Source: Bacteroidales bacterium (lineage in GTDB: Bacteria; Bacteroidota; Bacteroidia; Bacteroidales; UBA932). From it: a stretch of 64,000 nucleotides of DNA. The notes beneath the pieces are model-generated. The model saw only the letters and a program-made list of their open reading frames with translations. It was not told where the DNA came from and searched no databases. The translations under genes were made by a program, and so were the position numbers. Position 1 is the stretch's first letter. The number at the start of each line of letters is the position of its first letter. The stretch is from positions 291,543-355,542 of the forward strand of contig JAFROX010000009.1 in the NCBI GenBank assembly GCA_017429475.1, given 5' to 3'. Of the stretch, positions 9,477-18,993 are shown one piece after another.

Positions 9477-10556
9477 ATGGCACATAGAATCGTTGTAGGA
9501 ATCACTCAGGGAGACTCCAACGGAGTCGGATATGAAGTCATAATCAAGGCCCTGTCTGATTCGAGAATGCTGGACATGTGCGTTCCAGTCCTCTATGGTA
9601 ATTCCAGGACTCTCGGCCTATATCGCAAGATGATACCGGAGACCGACCAGATAAGCACCAATGTCATCAACAGTGCAGCTGACGCCAGGGGCAAGCGCCT
9701 CAACATAATCAACTGCGTTTCCGACCAGCTCCCCGTGGAGCCGGGCCAACCCACCGAAGCCGGAGCCAAAGCCGCGATACAGGCTCTTGACGCTGCTGTC
9801 AAGGATCTGAAAGAAGGGCTTATCGACGCTCTGGTGACTGCTCCTATAAACAAGCATACCGTAGCCGCGCTCGGGTTCGGATTCCCGGGACACACTGAAT
9901 ATCTGATGGACAGGTTCGACTCGACCGAGGGCCTTATGTTCATGTGTACTGATACCCTGAAGATCGGCCTCGTCACGAACCACGAGCCTCTCGGCAACGT
10001 CGTCAACCTCATCGACAAGGACCTCATCGTCCGCAAGCTCAGACTTATGAACGAGTCTCTCAAGAGAGATTTCGCCAAAGACAGGCCTACAATCGCCGTC
10101 CTGGGACTCAACCCCCACGCAGGCGATAATGGTTACCTCGGCGCAGAAGAGAAAGAAATCGTAATTCCGGCCATCGACCAGGCTAACGCCGAGGACATAC
10201 TCGCTTTCGGTCCCTATTCCCCTGACGGCTTCTTCGCCAGCAACCTGCAGTACAAGTTCGACGGGGTGCTCGCAATGTATCACGACCAGGGACTGATTCC
10301 GTTCAAGGTACTGGCTTTCGACAAGGGCGTCAACTTCACGGCAGGACTCCCCATCGTACGTACATCTCCCGACCACGGCACAGGCTATGACATTGCCGGA
10401 AAGAATCTGGCCAACCCGGATTCTCTGACATCCGCCATCTATATGGCGATCGATATCTGCCGCAACCGTATGGAATACGAAGGGCTCAGCGCAAATCCCC
10501 TGGAGATAAAACACTTCGAGGGTCCCAAGAGAGAAAGAACCATTCTTCCCGAGTAA
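9477..10556 (+). CDS. pdxA: 4-hydroxythreonine-4-phosphate dehydrogenase
   Basis: 359 residues from the ATG at 9477. PdxA oxidises 4-phosphohydroxy-threonine in the DXP-dependent pathway of pyridoxal phosphate synthesis. Visible motifs are GITQGDSNGVGYEV at the N-terminus, the substrate region NKHTVAALGFGFPGHTEYL with a metal-binding His, YHDQGLIPFK and RTSPDHGTGYDIAGK with further metal-binding His residues. An upstream in-frame ATG at 9330 lies inside recG and before the promoter, so it was rejected. The stop shares one base with the rnhA start (TAATG), indicating coupled translation. Confidence 0.95.
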   Translation: MAHRIVVGITQGDSNGVGYEVIIKALSDSRMLDMCVPVLYGNSRTLGLYRKMIPETDQISTNVINSAADARGKRLNIINCVSDQLPVEPGQPTEAGAKAAIQALDAAVKDLKEGLIDALVTAPINKHTVAALGFGFPGHTEYLMDRFDSTEGLMFMCTDTLKIGLVTNHEPLGNVVNLIDKDLIVRKLRLMNESLKRDFAKDRPTIAVLGLNPHAGDNGYLGAEEKEIVIPAIDQANAEDILAFGPYSPDGFFASNLQYKFDGVLAMYHDQGLIPFKVLAFDKGVNFTAGLPIVRTSPDHGTGYDIAGKNLANPDSLTSAIYMAIDICRNRMEYEGLSANPLEIKHFEGPKRERTILPE

Positions 10557-11002
10557 TGGCGCGCGGCACCATACAGATTTTCACTGACGGTGCCTGCAGC
10601 GGCAACCCCGGTCCAGGAGGGTACGGAGTCATACTGCGTTACGGTGACACGGAGAAGACCCTTTCTCAGGGTTTCAAATCCACCACCAACAACCGTATGG
10701 AACTGCTGGCCGTCATTGTCGGACTGGAGGCCATAAAATGGAAGAATGCCGACATCGAAATCTACAGCGATTCCACCTATGTCGTCAACGCCGTCACCAA
10801 GGGCTGGCTGGAGAGATGGGTCCTGACCGGATTCAAGGGAAAGGCGAATGTCGACCTTTGGCAAAGATATCTTGAGTGTGCCCAGGGCCACAACCTCCGC
10901 TATATCTGGGTGAAAGGGCACGCAGGCCATCCTGAAAACGAACGCTGCGACCGTATGGCAGTCGCAGCGTACAAATCAGACAATCTTCTGGAAGACGACT
11001 GA
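10556..11002 (+). CDS. rnhA: Ribonuclease HI
   Basis: 148 residues, the normal size of bacterial RNase HI. It degrades the RNA strand of RNA-DNA hybrids. The four acidic active-site residues can be placed at Asp11 (FTDGACSGNPG), Glu49 (NNRMELLA), Asp72 (YSDSTYV) and Asp132 (ENERCDRMA), and WVKGHAGHPENERCD carries the flexible catalytic His. Starts on the last base of the pdxA stop. The C-terminus ends in a short acidic tail and no hybrid-binding domain is present. Confidence 0.96.
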   Translation: MARGTIQIFTDGACSGNPGPGGYGVILRYGDTEKTLSQGFKSTTNNRMELLAVIVGLEAIKWKNADIEIYSDSTYVVNAVTKGWLERWVLTGFKGKANVDLWQRYLECAQGHNLRYIWVKGHAGHPENERCDRMAVAAYKSDNLLEDD

Positions 11003-11009
11003 AAAAGGT

Positions 11010-11942
11010 CTATTCAGCCTTGTATTTCTCGTAGATCTGGCTGATTCCCGCCTCGTCGACGGTACCGCCGTGAACGATTACGCGGTAGCGCAGTTTCACT
11101 TTCTCTCCCTTCTTGAGATGGGTGGCCTCACCGTCCTCGGGCCAGTTCATCGGAGTCGGTGACATAAAGCCGTAGTCCCTTGTGAACCAGGGAGACGGGA
11201 ACCATTTGTTCGAAGGATGCTGCAGTATTGCTATTCCCTCAAATCCGGTGGCCTGCCTCTTGCCATAGAAATCCATCCAGGCAGCCCTCTGGCCAAAGGT
11301 GGCTTTCTCTCCGCTCTGTCCCTCGCTGTTGACCATCACTCCTCCCTGCTTGACAGAAAGGTCCTCGGCCATACGGACGCTGAACAGTGAATGGTTGGTA
11401 GTAGGGATGTTGACATCCATAAGCATCTCCATCTCTATGTCGAAATCAATCTGGAAAATGCCGGGAGCCGGGGCTGTGATGGTGATAAGCCTCTTGTCCT
11501 TAATCGGGGCGTCGGCGTCAGGACGCTTCCAGATGCATTCATCTTCGATGACCGCCCTGTCTTCTCCGGACTCAAGGACCCTCGCGCCTATGGACACGAT
11601 GCGTCCTCGCTCCAGGCCTTCCTGCCAGTAGTTGCCGCCGTTTACACGGTCACATCCGAAGAAAAGAGATGAGTGGTGCGGGTAGATGCCGTTGCGCATC
11701 GAAGTGACGCTGGCCCCGGACACCGGGCTGTTTACCGGGAAGAAGAACGGATATTTCTCATCGTCTTCGAAGCGGTAGCTGGTGAAGAACAGGTTGCCGA
11801 TGGTGACATCGATGCGGTTGCCGATCTTGACGGCATTGACATTATTGCGTGCAGGTCTTGCTCCTGCCACTGGAGGTTGTGCGGCTGCGGAAAACGCAAT
11901 CAAAACTGATATTGCGACTGAAAGAATCCTGAGTATTTTCAT
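11010..11942 (-). CDS. Secreted PmoA/DUF6807-like protein
   Basis: 310 residues from the ATG at 11942, two bases after the yicC stop; upstream in-frame ATGs lie within yicC. The N-terminus MKILRILSVAISVLIAFSAAAQ is a cleavable signal peptide, so the protein is exported. The body matches the beta-sandwich family called PmoA-like or DUF6807: GIYPHHSSLFFGCDRVNGGNYW corresponds to its conserved HH...GDVNG..FW block, and WMDFYG and FTRDYGFMSPTPMNWP follow the family pattern. Despite the name, this family has no proven link to methane oxidation; in Bacteroidota it usually accompanies carbohydrate catabolism. The molecular function is unknown. Confidence 0.75.
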   Translation of the reverse strand: MKILRILSVAISVLIAFSAAAQPPVAGARPARNNVNAVKIGNRIDVTIGNLFFTSYRFEDDEKYPFFFPVNSPVSGASVTSMRNGIYPHHSSLFFGCDRVNGGNYWQEGLERGRIVSIGARVLESGEDRAVIEDECIWKRPDADAPIKDKRLITITAPAPGIFQIDFDIEMEMLMDVNIPTTNHSLFSVRMAEDLSVKQGGVMVNSEGQSGEKATFGQRAAWMDFYGKRQATGFEGIAILQHPSNKWFPSPWFTRDYGFMSPTPMNWPEDGEATHLKKGEKVKLRYRVIVHGGTVDEAGISQIYEKYKAE

Positions 11943-11944
11943 AG

Positions 11945-12823
11945 CTATAGAATATTCATTGACTGTTCCTTGATCTTTTCGAGTTCGTCCTTCATCTTTA
12001 CGACGCATTTCTGGATTCCGGCGTGATTGGCCTTGCTGCCGAGAGTGTTTATCTCACGTCCCATCTCCTGCGCGATGAATCCCAGTTTCTTTCCGGGAAA
12101 TTCCTCGCTTTCGATGGTTTCGCGGAAGTAGCGGCAATGCTGTGCAAGGCGAACCTTCTCCTCATTGATATCCAGTTTCTCAATATAGAAAATGATCTCC
12201 TGCTCGAGCCGGTTCTGGTCGGCATTGACCTGCAACTCTTTCATCCTGTTCTCAAGGCGGGCACGGACTGCTGCAGTACGTTCAGGCTCGAACAGGGCTA
12301 TCTGGGGAATATATGACTCGATCGACTCCACCTTGGCCAGGACGTCGGCCTGAAGCGAAACCCCTTCCCTTGAACGGAAATCCTTCAGTGCAGCGACGGC
12401 TTCCTTTATAGCACCGAAAAGTGTCTTCCACTGATCCTCGTCAATTTCAGGCTTGCCGCTTCCGACTACGTCGGGCATATGCAGAAGCGATATGAAAAGT
12501 TCCGAATCCGGCACGTATTGCGGGTCTGCAAGGCTTATGGCGTCCTTCACCTGGCCATAGTACTCCGCGAGCACATCCTGGTTCACTTTGTGCGCAGAAG
12601 CGGACTGGTCCTTGCTGTCGAGGCTTATGAACAAATCTATGCTGCCCCTGCTCAGCTCTGCGGCAAGATACTGCCGGAGCATCATCTCCTTGTCGCGAGG
12701 CACCAGGGATGTCTTTAGGTTTATGTCTGCGTTCTTGCCGTTGAGAGAACGGATCTCTACTATATATTTCGAACCGGAGATAACGCATTCGGCCTTACCG
12801 TAGCCGGTCATTGATTTTACCAT
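11945..12823 (-). CDS. yicC: YicC-family endoribonuclease
   Basis: 292 residues, full length. The N-terminal signature MVKSMTGYGKAE and the C-terminal block EMGREINTLGSKANHAGIQKCVVKMKDELEKIKEQ are diagnostic of YicC. E. coli YicC is an endoribonuclease implicated in RNA decay. QEIIFYIEKLDINEEKVRLAQH in the second half is the conserved DUF1732 segment, in which acidic and histidine residues are clustered. Coupled by a two-base gap to the secreted PmoA-like gene, with no evident functional link. Confidence 0.92.
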   Translation of the reverse strand: MVKSMTGYGKAECVISGSKYIVEIRSLNGKNADINLKTSLVPRDKEMMLRQYLAAELSRGSIDLFISLDSKDQSASAHKVNQDVLAEYYGQVKDAISLADPQYVPDSELFISLLHMPDVVGSGKPEIDEDQWKTLFGAIKEAVAALKDFRSREGVSLQADVLAKVESIESYIPQIALFEPERTAAVRARLENRMKELQVNADQNRLEQEIIFYIEKLDINEEKVRLAQHCRYFRETIESEEFPGKKLGFIAQEMGREINTLGSKANHAGIQKCVVKMKDELEKIKEQSMNIL

Positions 12824-12869
12824 CAGAAATGAATTTGTATTGCCAAGGATAAAAGTAGCGCATTTTTGC

Positions 12870-12877
12870 TATTTTTG
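12870..12877 (+). promoter_or_regulatory. -7 element of glnS
   Basis: TATTTTTG matches TAnnTTTG, with 26 bases to the glnS ATG. No good -33 element is visible. The divergent yicC start has no clear consensus in this 80-base gap. Confidence 0.5.
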
Positions 12878-12903
12878 CAAAATACAACATTTAAGACAAG
12901 ACA

Positions 12904-14565
12904 ATGGCTGAAATCGAGAACGGTGCAGAAACCGGCAAAAATCTGAACTTCCTGGAAGAAATCATTGAGAAAGACCTTGCTGAAGGTAAGTATAAGGCTA
13001 TCAAGACCAGATTCCCTCCGGAGCCCAACGGTTACCTGCACATAGGCCACGCCAAGAGCATCTGCCTCAACTTCGGCCTTGCAAAGAAATACGGCGGCAC
13101 CACCAACCTCCGTTTCGATGACACAAATCCTGTAAAGGAAGATACGGAATATGTAGAATCCATCAAGGAAGACATCCACTGGCTTGGATTCGACTGGGCC
13201 AACGAGTTCTATGCGTCAGACTATTTCGACCAGCTCTACGAATGGGCGGAAGAGCTCATCAAGAAGGGCCTTGCCTATGTTGACGACCAGACCCAGGAAG
13301 AGATCAGGATCGGCCGCGGCACCGTGAACCAGCCGGGAGTCGAAAGTCCCTACCGCAACCGCAGCGTCGAGGAGAACCTCAAGCTCTTCAGGGAGATGAA
13401 GGCAGGTATCTATCCCGACGGCAGCAAGGTGCTCCGCGCCAAGATCGACATGGCCCACCCTAATATGCTGTTCAGGGATCCCCTGATGTACCGCATCATC
13501 CACGCCGAGCATCACCGCACCGGGAACAAGTGGTGCATCTATCCGATGTACGACTATGCCCACGGACAGTGCGACTCCATAGAAAACATCACCCACTCCA
13601 TCTGTACGCTCGAATTCGACGTGCACAGGCCTCTCTATGACTGGTTCATCGAGCATCTCGGCATCTTCCCTTCACACCAGTACGAGTTCGCCCGCCTCAA
13701 CCTGACATACACCGTGATGAGCAAGCGCAAGCTTCTCGAACTTGTCCGCAACAATTATGTCGACGGATGGGACGATCCCCGTATGCCTACGATATGCGGT
13801 ATCCGCCGCCGCGGCTATACTCCGGAATCGATCCGTATGTTCGCCGAAAAGGTCGGCGTGGCCAAGAGGGACAACGTCATCGACCTTTCACTGCTCGAGT
13901 GGTGCCTGCGTCAGGACCTGAACGCCCGTTCGAACCGCTATATGGCAGTCCTGAATCCCGTGAAGCTCATCATCGACAACTACCCCGCCGATACCGTCGA
14001 ATATTTCGATGCGCCTCTGAATCCCGCCGACCCTGACGGTCCCAAGCGCAAGGTTCCTTTCGGACGCGAAGTTTACATCGAGCGCGAGGACTTTATGGAA
14101 GACGCTCCCAAGAAATATTTCCGTCTGAAACCGGACGGAGAAGTGCGTCTGAAATATGCATACATCGTGAAGTTCGCTTCGATGGTCAAGGATGCCGACG
14201 GTAATATCACCGAGTTGCACTGCACCTACGACCCGACCTCAAAACCCGGAGCCGGAGAGTGGCGTTCCGTAAAGGGCACGATCCACTGGGCCAACTGCAA
14301 TGTATGTGAGAAGATAGAATGCAGGATCTACGACCGTCTGTTCACCGAAGAGCTTATGGGCTCAATTCCTGAAGGAGTCGACTACAAGACCTACCTCAAC
14401 CCCGACTCTATGGTGATCAAGACCGCATACGCCGAGCCTGACCTGCTGAAGGACGACAGCGGCATCGCAGTACAGTTCGAAAGGACCGGTTACTTCTACA
14501 AAGACCCCAAGAACGGAGCATACAACAAGGCCACAGGCCTCAAGGACTCCTTCAAGGTCAATTAA
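12904..14565 (+). CDS. glnS: Glutamine--tRNA ligase
   Basis: 553 residues, full length for a class I GlnRS. It charges tRNA-Gln with glutamine. [17 protein letters not shown] carries the HIGH signature (46-49), and VMSKRKL is the KMSKS-like loop. [16 protein letters not shown] is the conserved GlnRS/GluRS active-site segment. LFTEELMG and the following YLNPDS belong to the C-terminal anticodon-binding beta-barrels. Its stop overlaps the 3' end of the convergent deoC by four bases, with no terminator hairpin between them. Confidence 0.97.
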   Translation: MAEIENGAETGKNLNFLEEIIEKDLAEGKYKAIKTRFPPEPNGYLHIGHAKSICLNFGLAKKYGGTTNLRFDDTNPVKEDTEYVESIKEDIHWLGFDWANEFYASDYFDQLYEWAEELIKKGLAYVDDQTQEEIRIGRGTVNQPGVESPYRNRSVEENLKLFREMKAGIYPDGSKVLRAKIDMAHPNMLFRDPLMYRIIHAEHHRTGNKWCIYPMYDYAHGQCDSIENITHSICTLEFDVHRPLYDWFIEHLGIFPSHQYEFARLNLTYTVMSKRKLLELVRNNYVDGWDDPRMPTICGIRRRGYTPESIRMFAEKVGVAKRDNVIDLSLLEWCLRQDLNARSNRYMAVLNPVKLIIDNYPADTVEYFDAPLNPADPDGPKRKVPFGREVYIEREDFMEDAPKKYFRLKPDGEVRLKYAYIVKFASMVKDADGNITELHCTYDPTSKPGAGEWRSVKGTIHWANCNVCEKIECRIYDRLFTEELMGSIPEGVDYKTYLNPDSMVIKTAYAEPDLLKDDSGIAVQFERTGYFYKDPKNGAYNKATGLKDSFKVN

Positions 14566-15437
14566 TAATATTTGATTTCTGAGCCTTCGAGAGCGCCGAG
14601 CAGGTTGTTCGCCATTCGGCTCGCTCCGTAGCGGAAATACTCCTTGCTGAGCCATTGCTCTCCGAGGACTGTTTCGACTATGCCGTAATAAAGGGCTGCG
14701 TCCTCGGGTGTGGATATGCCGCCGGCCGGCTTGAAGCCCACTTTGCGTGCAGTGGCGGTCACATACTTGGAGATGCATTCGCACATTATGTACGCGGCTT
14801 CGGGAGTTGCGGAGACAGAAGTCTTTCCGGTAGAGGTCTTGATGAAATCCGCACCAGCCTCCATTGCCAGGAAGGAGGCCTGGGCGATATTTTCGTAGCT
14901 GCCGAGAGAGCCGGTCTCAAGGATCACCTTGAGAACCACTTTTCTCTTGACTGCAGACTTGATGGCTTTTTTAATCTCGGATATCTCTTTGTAGGTATCT
15001 TCGTACCGGCCGTCGAGAAATGAGTTGAGCGCAAGCACGATATCGACTTCATCTGCGCCGTCGCCCACTGCCTTTACACATTCGAACACCTTGACGTCCA
15101 GGAAACTCTGCGATGCGGGGAAGCACCCGCCCACTACGGTCACGTGTACGTCCGGGTTGTCCCTGGTGATGGCCACTGTCTTGGCGAAATTAGGATATAC
15201 GCAGATGGATGCAGGCAGGGGATAATCCGGATAAAGACCGTTGAAGCGGTTGACTTTCTGGGTCATCGCGGCGATTTTGGTCGGAGTGTCTGACACCGTG
15301 AGGGATGTAAGATCTATCATCCCCAAAGCTTTGGCATACACTTCCCTGTTCTGCCATTTCTGCTGAGCGGCCTTCACTTCAGCCACTTTTTCATCTATGT
15401 TTGTTGGAACATATCCGTATTTCTCAAGATAGTTCAT
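14562..15437 (-). CDS. deoC: Deoxyribose-phosphate aldolase
   Basis: 291 residues, slightly longer than the 250-260 of E. coli DeoC because of an N-terminal helical extension. It cleaves 2-deoxyribose 5-phosphate to glyceraldehyde 3-phosphate and acetaldehyde in deoxynucleoside catabolism. [10 protein letters not shown] holds the Schiff-base lysine, [11 protein letters not shown] the second catalytic lysine and [10 protein letters not shown] the strand before it. [14 protein letters not shown] matches the conserved DE/DMVIN region. It lies 31 bases behind the DUF4296 lipoprotein gene on the same strand. Confidence 0.93.
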   Translation of the reverse strand: MNYLEKYGYVPTNIDEKVAEVKAAQQKWQNREVYAKALGMIDLTSLTVSDTPTKIAAMTQKVNRFNGLYPDYPLPASICVYPNFAKTVAITRDNPDVHVTVVGGCFPASQSFLDVKVFECVKAVGDGADEVDIVLALNSFLDGRYEDTYKEISEIKKAIKSAVKRKVVLKVILETGSLGSYENIAQASFLAMEAGADFIKTSTGKTSVSATPEAAYIMCECISKYVTATARKVGFKPAGGISTPEDAALYYGIVETVLGEQWLSKEYFRYGASRMANNLLGALEGSEIKYY

Positions 15438-15468
15438 GGTATAGGTTTTATGCGTTAAAGGTCATTTA

Positions 15469-15900
15469 TTACTTTTCACCGTCCGGCGCAGGCCTGCCCC
15501 GGTTTCTCCGGGCACGCATCCTGCCTGCTTTCTCTACAGGATCGTCGACTTCATCGAACAGCATTCCGGCCGGGTCAAGCTCAACATCCCCCACCTCAGA
15601 CTCGAACCGCTTGTGAGCCATTTCAAACACTTCCTTGAACTTGACCGGATTCTGAAGATAATAATCAAGCGAACGTGCGAAATCTTCCTGGGTGCAGCCA
15701 TAGTCGGCAAACACCGAACCATAGACTGACGTAGTGTCCGCCTTGAGGGCATACTCGCGGTCAACGGCCAGCTGCGCGTCGAGAACGTACATGTCGTGCA
15801 GGATAAGCGACATCTTTCGGGCGGGTATTACGCCTTTCTGGGAGCACCCTGCGAGCAGGAGCGTCGCCACCAGCAAAACAGCCTGATATCTTCTAATCAT
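15469..15900 (-). CDS. DUF4296 lipoprotein
   Basis: 143 residues from the ATG at 15900. MIRRYQAVLLVATLLLAGC is a lipoprotein signal with lipobox LLAGC. The segment VIPARKMSLILHDMYVLDAQLA followed by YGCTQEDFARSLDYYLQNPVKFKEV fits DUF4296, a small Bacteroidota envelope family with no assigned function. The C-terminus is arginine- and proline-rich. An in-frame ATG further upstream lies beyond the promoter element and was rejected. A TATATTTG element ends four bases before the chosen ATG. Confidence 0.8.
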   Translation of the reverse strand: MIRRYQAVLLVATLLLAGCSQKGVIPARKMSLILHDMYVLDAQLAVDREYALKADTTSVYGSVFADYGCTQEDFARSLDYYLQNPVKFKEVFEMAHKRFESEVGDVELDPAGMLFDEVDDPVEKAGRMRARRNRGRPAPDGEK

Positions 15901-15904
15901 ATTA

Positions 15905-15942
15905 CAAATATAAAAAATAATAGCGTACAATTTGTATCTTTG
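15905..15942. promoter_or_regulatory. Divergent -7 elements of the DUF4296 gene (-) and purD (+)
   Basis: Minus strand TATATTTG (15905-15912), four bases before the lipoprotein ATG. Plus strand TATCTTTG (15935-15942), 26 bases before the purD ATG. No convincing -33 elements. The minus-strand spacing implies a leaderless transcript if the element is used. Confidence 0.5.
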
Positions 15943-15968
15943 TATGCTAAGCAAAACCACATTTCAGT

Positions 15969-17255
15969 ATGAACATTCTGGTCATCGGATCGGGCGGAAG
16001 AGAGCACGCCATCGCCTGGAAAATCGATAAAAGCCGCATTGAGCACAACCTTTTCTGCCTTCCGGGAAACCCCGGCACAGCCGCCTTCGCCACAAACATA
16101 CCGGGCAAGGTGACAGATTTCAGCCGGATCAAGGAAGCTGTCATTTCAAATGCCATCGACCTGGTGGTCGTAGGCCCTGAAGTTCCGTTGGTCGAAGGCA
16201 TCACCGACTTCCTTGCTGAGGCAGTCCCCGGCGTCAAGGTCATCGGCCCGTCAAAACGGGGCGCGATGCTCGAAGGCAGCAAGGACTTCGCCAAGGACTT
16301 TATGACCAGACACTGCATCCCCACTGCCGGATATGCCACTTTCACAGGCAATGAGTACGACAAAGCCTGCGCTTTCCTCGATGGGATGCAGCCTCCGTAC
16401 GTACTCAAGGCCGACGGGCTTGCCGCAGGCAAGGGCGTGCTTATCGTAAAAGACCTCAATGAAGCAAAAGCTCTGCTGAAAGACGTCTTTGACGGAAAGT
16501 TCGGCGCGGCAGGCGACAAGGTTGTCATCGAACAGTTCCTCGACGGCATAGAGATGTCGGCATTCGTGCTGACTGACGGCAAGGACTATCTGCTGTTGCC
16601 TGAGGCCAAGGATTACAAGCGTATCGGAGACGGGGACACCGGCCTTAACACAGGCGGAATGGGTTCTGTCAGCCCGGTCTGCTTCGCTGACGAAGCTTTT
16701 ATGGAAAAAGTCCGCAAGCGCGTCATCGAGCCGACCATAGCCGGCATAGGCAAAGACAACCTGGACTACAAGGGATTCATCTTCTTCGGTCTTATGAACT
16801 GTGGCGGAGACCCTTACGTGATTGAATACAATGTGCGTATGGGCGATCCCGAGACAGAGTCGGTTATGACCAGGATTTCCAGCGACCTACTGGAGCATCT
16901 CATTGCGTGCGCGGACGGAACGCTGGCCGACCAGGAAATCGAGATATCCGACCAGGCGGCCGTCACGGTAATCATGGCATCCGGCGGATACCCTGAGGCC
17001 TACGAATCACATTATCCCATCGGCCTGACCGGAGAGCCCGGTGCACTGGTCTTCCATTGCGGAACTGCTTCCGAAGACGGGAAAGTGGTGACTGCCGGCG
17101 GCAGGGTTCTCGCCGTCACGGCAAATGCCTCTGACATACAGAAAGCCCGCGAAGACGTATACGACGCGGTTGGGAACATCTTTTTCGAAGACTGCTATTA
17201 CCGCAACGACATAGCGAGCGACCTGCTTGCACTCGCCGGCGTGGAAGAAGACTGA
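15969..17255 (+). CDS. purD: Phosphoribosylamine--glycine ligase
   Basis: 428 residues, full length. PurD joins phosphoribosylamine to glycine with ATP, the second step of purine synthesis. The start MNILVIGSGGREHAIAWK is diagnostic. GPSKRGAMLEGSKDFAKDFM and VLKADGLAAGKGV are ATP-grasp nucleotide-binding loops, and YNVRMGDPETESVM contains the conserved metal-binding RxGDPExQ-type motif. Its stop overlaps the start of the next gene (TGATGG), so both are probably translated together. Confidence 0.97.
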   Translation: MNILVIGSGGREHAIAWKIDKSRIEHNLFCLPGNPGTAAFATNIPGKVTDFSRIKEAVISNAIDLVVVGPEVPLVEGITDFLAEAVPGVKVIGPSKRGAMLEGSKDFAKDFMTRHCIPTAGYATFTGNEYDKACAFLDGMQPPYVLKADGLAAGKGVLIVKDLNEAKALLKDVFDGKFGAAGDKVVIEQFLDGIEMSAFVLTDGKDYLLLPEAKDYKRIGDGDTGLNTGGMGSVSPVCFADEAFMEKVRKRVIEPTIAGIGKDNLDYKGFIFFGLMNCGGDPYVIEYNVRMGDPETESVMTRISSDLLEHLIACADGTLADQEIEISDQAAVTVIMASGGYPEAYESHYPIGLTGEPGALVFHCGTASEDGKVVTAGGRVLAVTANASDIQKAREDVYDAVGNIFFEDCYYRNDIASDLLALAGVEED

Positions 17256-18241
17256 TGGGTTCCCGCTACGACATAAGCAGATTCACGATTCCCCTGACCA
17301 TAACGGCGCTTGCCCTGCTGGCCAGCCTGTTTTTCCTTCCGTGCACGGCATCTGACGCACTGAGGTATTCTTTCGCCAGCCATTACTTCCGTATAGGTTT
17401 TATCCTGGAGAATCCGGGACTTTCGAAGATCGCATCTATCCTTCTGCTCTCGGCCTGTCCGTTCATGTTCTATGCAATGGACCGCAGCCATCCCCTGGGA
17501 GTAACCACGATCCTGCCACTGATGTATTCCCTGCTTGTGTTGTCCTGCAAGGATGCCCTGTGTCTCAGTCCCATACACATTGCTGCCTTTTTCCTGTCCG
17601 GGTCACTCTTCTTCAGCTTCAGGGCTTCCCTCGAGCCATACAACATCGACAACCCCTTCGTTTCGATGCTGATGCTTTCCATGGCATCCCTGTTCTTCGC
17701 ACCCATAATCTGGCTCGCCCCCGTCATGGCCGTGCTGGACAACAACAATTCCACACAGAAATGGAAGACTATAGTAGGCTCTGTCTGCGGCCTGCTGCTG
17801 CCTATGATAATGATAACAGGCATCTCCACGATAGCCACCGGTTATACGGTGATAACCGAGCCTGTGATGCAATATCTGGCGATGGTCATTGACATCGAAC
17901 CAGGAATCCCCCAGATGCAGGTTGCGACCGTGATGAAAGTCCTGATCATCATCGTTTCCGCTGTGTGGGCATCGGTCTCTTTCATCAAGATCTTCAACAC
18001 CCTTGACATAGCCGCCGAAAGATGCCATATCCGCTGTATCGTATTTGGAGTATGGCTGTCAGCCATAACCGTAATGTTCGGAAATTCTCTGGGATCGCTG
18101 CCCTGGATCCTGGCCCTGATGCCCCTGTCAATGTTCCTTTTCGCATTCTTCACCAGGCAGGCACAGCAACGCAACGGCACGTTCCTGCTTGCCATACTGC
18201 TGCTGCTTGCACTTGCAGAGAGAATCGTAATAATGCTGTAG
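17255..18241 (+). CDS. Multi-spanning membrane protein, unknown function
   Basis: 328 residues, about ten hydrophobic helices spread over the whole length with short polar loops. No catalytic or transporter signature that I recognise. The general look (small, Met/Leu/Ile-rich, Bacteroidota-specific, next to a housekeeping gene) resembles the DUF6427 type of membrane protein, but that assignment is tentative. Starts inside the purD stop and ends three bases before the convergent fabG stop. It could contribute to envelope assembly or polysaccharide export, but the sequence does not show which. Confidence 0.6.
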   Translation: MGSRYDISRFTIPLTITALALLASLFFLPCTASDALRYSFASHYFRIGFILENPGLSKIASILLLSACPFMFYAMDRSHPLGVTTILPLMYSLLVLSCKDALCLSPIHIAAFFLSGSLFFSFRASLEPYNIDNPFVSMLMLSMASLFFAPIIWLAPVMAVLDNNNSTQKWKTIVGSVCGLLLPMIMITGISTIATGYTVITEPVMQYLAMVIDIEPGIPQMQVATVMKVLIIIVSAVWASVSFIKIFNTLDIAAERCHIRCIVFGVWLSAITVMFGNSLGSLPWILALMPLSMFLFAFFTRQAQQRNGTFLLAILLLLALAERIVIML

Positions 18242-18244
18242 CGG

Positions 18245-18988
18245 CTACATTGCCATTCCGCCATCCACGGCAATCACCTGACCGGTAACGTAAGATGCCA
18301 GATCGCTGGCAAGGAAAAGACAGACTTTGGCGACATCTTCCGGAGTACCTCCCCTGCGGAGCGGAATGCCGGCTTCCCAGGCCTTTATGGTCTCGGGCGG
18401 GATATTGGACGTCATATCTGTCTTAATGAAACCAGGGGCCACGACATTCACCCTGATACCCCTGGATCCCACCTCCTGGGCCATTGACTTGGCAAGGCCT
18501 ATCAGGCCGGCCTTCGAAGCGGAATAATTGCTCTGCCCGGCATTGCCGCGGATGCCGACTACGGAACTGATGTTGATAATGGAGCCGGCACGGTTGCGGA
18601 GCATCGAAGGAGTCACGGCGTGGATGAAGTTGAAGGCACCCTTCAGGTTGGCCTGGATGACAGTATCCCACTGTTCCTCGCTCATCCTCATCATAAGGCC
18701 GTCTTTGGTAATGCCGGCATTGTTGACAAGGATGTCTATTCTTGAGAATTCCGAAAGCACCTGCTCCACGACCTTTACCGTACCTTCGAAATCAGATGCG
18801 TCGGAAGCAATCGCCAGCGCCCTTACGCCGAAAGACTCGATTTCGCGCTTGGTTTCCATAGCGGCGTCTTTTGACGTCAGATACGTAAACGCTATGGAGG
18901 CACCCTCAGAAGCGAACTTGAGGGCGATCGCCTTGCCTATGCCTTTTGCGGCGCCTGTTATGAGGGCTGTCTTGTTCTCGAGCAACAT
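18245..18988 (-). CDS. fabG: 3-oxoacyl-[acyl-carrier-protein] reductase
   Basis: 247 residues, typical of FabG. It reduces 3-oxoacyl-ACP with NADPH in fatty-acid elongation. TGAAKGIG (11-18) is the cofactor loop, NNAG follows, and the catalytic Ser142, Tyr155 and Lys159 are seen in ISSVVG and SNYSASKAG. NAGQSNYSASK and the terminal VDGGMAM match FabG rather than other short-chain dehydrogenases. Last gene of the nusB run, five bases behind rimO. Confidence 0.92.
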   Translation of the reverse strand: MLLENKTALITGAAKGIGKAIALKFASEGASIAFTYLTSKDAAMETKREIESFGVRALAIASDASDFEGTVKVVEQVLSEFSRIDILVNNAGITKDGLMMRMSEEQWDTVIQANLKGAFNFIHAVTPSMLRNRAGSIINISSVVGIRGNAGQSNYSASKAGLIGLAKSMAQEVGSRGIRVNVVAPGFIKTDMTSNIPPETIKAWEAGIPLRRGGTPEDVAKVCLFLASDLASYVTGQVIAVDGGMAM

Positions 18989-18993
18989 TGCGG

